Shown here piece by piece: positions 14,741-16,595 of a stretch of 16,595 bases of DNA. The stretch is from contig JAAFHD010000030.1 in the NCBI GenBank assembly GCA_013298245.1, forward strand, positions 1 through 16,595, read 5' to 3'. How positions within the stretch are numbered: position 1 is the stretch's first letter; the number at the start of each line of letters is the position of its first letter. Below the pieces are notes generated by a model. That model worked only from the letters and a program-made list of their open reading frames with translations. It ran no database searches and was not told the DNA's origin. The position numbers and the translations under genes were made by a program. The DNA comes from Alphaproteobacteria bacterium (GTDB lineage: Bacteria > Pseudomonadota > Alphaproteobacteria > Acetobacterales > Acetobacteraceae).

Positions 14741-14792
14741 AGGTCACCAGCGCAAACCCCACCCGCATCAGCATCAAGGTCAGGAGGCCATC

Positions 14793-15992
14793 ATGGATTT
14801 CCAGTTTTCGCCTGAGGAGATCGCGTTTCGGCACGAGGTTCGCGACTTCATTGATCGTGAGTTGCCGGCGGCGACGCGCGAGCATTTGTTGGCCGGGCGG
14901 GGGCCGACGAAGGAGATGGTGGTTGAGTGGCAGCGCAAGTTGAATGCGCGTGGTTGGGCGACGCCGGAGTGGCCGAAGGAGTATGGTGGTCCGGGTTGGA
15001 GTGCCGCGCAGAAGTACATTTTCCGCGAGGAGTTGCAGATGGCGCCGGCGCCGTCGCCCTTGGGGTTCAATGTGAACATGTGTGGGCCGGTGGTGATTGC
15101 GTTTGGGACTGAGGCGCAGAAGAAGCGATTTTTGCCGCGCATGGCGAATTTGGATGATTGGTGGTGCCAGGGGTTCAGCGAGCCTGGGGCGGGGTCGGAC
15201 CTTGCGGGGTTGAAGACGCGCGCGGTGCGGGATGGCGATCATTATGTGGTCAATGGGCAGAAGACCTGGACCACGCTTGCGCAGCATGCGGACTGGATTT
15301 TCCTGCTGGTGCGGACGGACCCCGCGGCGAAGAAGCAGGAGGGCATTTCCTTCCTGTTGTGCGACATGAAGACGCCTGGAATCACCGTGCGCCCGATCAT
15401 CACCATCGAGGGTGGGCATGAGGTGAATGAGGTGTTCTTGGACAATGTCCGCATCCCGGTTCAGAACCTGGTGGGCGAGGAAAACAAGGGCTGGGATTGC
15501 GGCAAGTTCCTGCTGGGCAATGAGCGTTTCGGCCAGGCGCGTGTGGGTGCGAGCCGCGAGCGGATCCGGCGCTTGAAGGTGTTGGCGCGCGAGACGTTGG
15601 ATGGTGGTCAGCCGTTGGATCAGGACCCGGAATTCCGCAAGCGCGTCACCGAGATCGAGGTGGAGTTGAAGGCGCTGGAGATGACGGTGATGCGCGTCAT
15701 TGCGCGCGAGATGAAGCGCAAGGACAACAAGCCGGATCCGACCACGAGCGTGCTGAAGATCAAGGGCACGGAGATTCAGCAGGGCGTGTCGGAGCTGCTG
15801 ATGAAGGCGGCCGGCCCATACGCGTGGGTGGATGGCGACCCGGATGAAGAGGGCAGCAATGAGTGGGATTTGGCGCCGGATTGGGCGTTCGGCCTGGCTG
15901 GCACCTACTTCAACTGGCGCAAGCAGAGCATCTATGGCGGGTCCAACGAGATCCAGCGCAACATCATGGCAAAAGCGTTTCTGGGGCTCTGA
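14793..15992 (+). CDS. Acyl-CoA dehydrogenase, FadE-type, possible alpha subunit of a two-gene enzyme
   Basis: A 399-residue flavoenzyme expected to introduce a trans-2 double bond into an acyl-CoA. It has the N-terminal helical domain (FQFSPEEIAFRHEVRDFIDR), LNARGWATPEWPKEYGG, the FAD/substrate strand CQGFSEPGAGSDLAGLKT (125-142), NGQKTWTT, and the C-terminal RKQSIYGGSNEIQRNI (376-391). Where medium- and short-chain enzymes have their catalytic Glu (Y-E-G), this protein has Y-G-G. A glutamate on an earlier helix, as in isovaleryl-CoA dehydrogenases, may serve instead; Glu244 in GNERF is a candidate. AGGAGG (14782-14787) sits 5 nt before the ATG. The next acyl-CoA dehydrogenase begins 3 nt after its stop, so both are probably one unit. 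The 5' half is markedly G-rich on the sense strand. Confidence 0.94.
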   Translation: MDFQFSPEEIAFRHEVRDFIDRELPAATREHLLAGRGPTKEMVVEWQRKLNARGWATPEWPKEYGGPGWSAAQKYIFREELQMAPAPSPLGFNVNMCGPVVIAFGTEAQKKRFLPRMANLDDWWCQGFSEPGAGSDLAGLKTRAVRDGDHYVVNGQKTWTTLAQHADWIFLLVRTDPAAKKQEGISFLLCDMKTPGITVRPIITIEGGHEVNEVFLDNVRIPVQNLVGEENKGWDCGKFLLGNERFGQARVGASRERIRRLKVLARETLDGGQPLDQDPEFRKRVTEIEVELKALEMTVMRVIAREMKRKDNKPDPTTSVLKIKGTEIQQGVSELLMKAAGPYAWVDGDPDEEGSNEWDLAPDWAFGLAGTYFNWRKQSIYGGSNEIQRNIMAKAFLGL

Positions 15993-15995
15993 GCA

Positions 15996-16595
15996 ATGGA
16001 TTTCGACCTGACTGAGGAACAGACCCTGCTGGTGGACAGCCTGCGCAAGCTGCTGTCCGACAAGTATGGTTTTGAGCAACGCAAGGCCTACGCCAAATCC
16101 GAGCATGGCTGGAGTGCGGAGATGTGGTCCGCCTATGCGGAGATGGGCCTTTTGGGCCTTCCCTTCGCGGAGGAGGATGGCGGCTTCGGCGCGGGGCTGA
16201 CGGAGGTTTGCCTGGTGGCGGAGCAGATGGGCCGGCATCTGACGCTGGAGCCGTGGTTCCCGACCATGGTGCTGGGCGCGGGTTTCTTGCGCCATGCGGG
16301 CACGGCTGCGCTGCGCGGTGAATTGGTGCCGCAGATTGCCGCCGGAGAATTGCGCCTGGCCTTTGCGCAGACCGAACGCCAATCGCGCTACGACCTGTTC
16401 GATGTCGCGACCACGGCGCGGCGCGATGGCAGCGGCTATGTGCTGAACGGCAGCAAGGGCATGGTGCTGCATGGTGATAGCGCGGGGAAATTCATCGTCT
16501 CCGCACGCACCGCCGGCGGCACGCGTGACCACAAGGGCATCGGCTTGTTCCTGGTGGATGCGGCGGATGTGACGGTGCGCGGCTTCCGCACGGTC
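15996..16595 (+). CDS. Second acyl-CoA dehydrogenase, 5' part only (runs off the window)
   Basis: The first 200 codons are open to the last base of the window with no stop. The protein begins DFDLTEEQTLLVDSLRKLL, a typical acyl-CoA dehydrogenase N-terminal helix, and continues with MGLLGLPFAEEDGGFGAG (about 50-67), LVAEQMGRHLTLEPWF, LAFAQTERQSRYDL at the position of the FAD strand, and GYVLNGSKGMVLHGDSAGKF. The usual E-P-x-A-G-S-D flavin/substrate motif of the first dehydrogenase is not recognisable here (TERQSRYDL instead), as often seen in the diverged partner of paired enzymes. The ATG at 15996 lies 3 nt after the preceding stop, with only a weak GGGGCT-like ribosome-binding site. The C-terminal domain, including any catalytic base, is outside the window. 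Confidence 0.9.
   Translation, partial: MDFDLTEEQTLLVDSLRKLLSDKYGFEQRKAYAKSEHGWSAEMWSAYAEMGLLGLPFAEEDGGFGAGLTEVCLVAEQMGRHLTLEPWFPTMVLGAGFLRHAGTAALRGELVPQIAAGELRLAFAQTERQSRYDLFDVATTARRDGSGYVLNGSKGMVLHGDSAGKFIVSARTAGGTRDHKGIGLFLVDAADVTVRGFRTV

Larger units (their letters stand above)
14497..14766. repeat. Large mirrored intergenic repeat: two inverted, diverged copies of a two-hairpin element (BIME-like)
   Basis: Almost all of the 310-bp gap between the FadJ-type and acyl-CoA dehydrogenase genes is one imperfect palindrome. The left copy (about 14497-14618) and the reverse complement of the right copy (about 14649-14766) align end to end. In order they share GGGGTT(T)GCGCTGGTG, a C/G-rich hairpin, CGAACC(C/T)CACCC, a CC-A/G-rich hairpin with loop GAAA, TTTTG, and a perfect 21-nt arm. 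The 30-nt centre (14619-14648) is unique. The outer hairpins differ in sequence but keep pairing, which suggests selection or repeated conversion for structure. This arrangement resembles bacterial interspersed mosaic elements built from paired REP units. It leaves only 26 nt before the next ATG. Copy number in the genome cannot be judged from here. Confidence 0.85.

Noticed and set aside
14637..16532. A 631-codon open frame on the minus strand
   Set aside because: It is antisense to both acyl-CoA dehydrogenases and starts within them; low-complexity Arg/Leu/His composition and no recognisable domain.
1..16595. CRISPR arrays, tRNA/rRNA genes, toxin-antitoxin or defence genes, prophage genes
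   Set aside because: I looked for regular spaced repeats, tRNA-like cloverleafs and such protein families and found none.

Overview
The window is high-GC, densely packed bacterial chromosome. It most resembles an alphaproteobacterium of the Acetobacteraceae/Rhodospirillales type (Roseomonas-like). Supporting traits are an IalB-family periplasmic protein (a family typical of Alphaproteobacteria), a Bug/TctC solute-binding protein next to catabolic genes, a class III CoA-transferase, and Tat-like leaders on cell-wall enzymes. This placement is inferred from gene content; there is no rRNA or other marker. I see no tRNA, rRNA, CRISPR array, transposase, phage gene or defence system.

Region 1 (8-5417). 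A small NTF2-like protein (+) converges, with overlapping stop codons, on a five-gene minus-strand operon. In transcription order (right to left) the operon encodes a TauD/TfdA dioxygenase, an FAH-family enzyme, a Bug substrate-binding protein, an Ldh-family 2-hydroxyacid dehydrogenase and a CaiB/BaiF CoA-transferase. Three junctions overlap by 4, 1 and 8 nt and the fourth is 9 nt, so this looks like one coupled pathway for taking up and degrading an unidentified organic acid.

Region 2 (5418-7969). Divergent from that operon are a DadA-like FAD amine/amino-acid oxidoreductase and a MATE efflux protein, coupled by a GTGA overlap.

Region 3 (7970-9718). A 61-residue single-span membrane protein (+) converges on a class III aminotransferase (-) that closely resembles beta-phenylalanine aminotransferases. 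Their stop codons share an 8-bp palindrome.

Region 4 (9719-12285). A cell-wall operon encodes a YcbB/LdtD-type L,D-transpeptidase, a YcbK/MepK-type M15 endopeptidase and an IalB-family secreted protein. By family knowledge the first enzyme would make 3-3 peptidoglycan crosslinks and the second would cut them.

Region 5 (12392-16595). A FadJ-type enoyl-CoA hydratase/3-hydroxyacyl-CoA dehydrogenase is followed by two adjacent acyl-CoA dehydrogenases, the second cut by the window end. Between the hydratase/dehydrogenase and the first acyl-CoA dehydrogenase, 310 bp are almost filled by a large mirrored repeat made of two diverged, inverted ~115-bp copies, each with two hairpins. It is the most striking non-coding structure here.

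Start codons were chosen from family N-termini, Shine-Dalgarno sequences and overlap with the preceding gene. Several starts differ from the longest open frame, and three are GTG.
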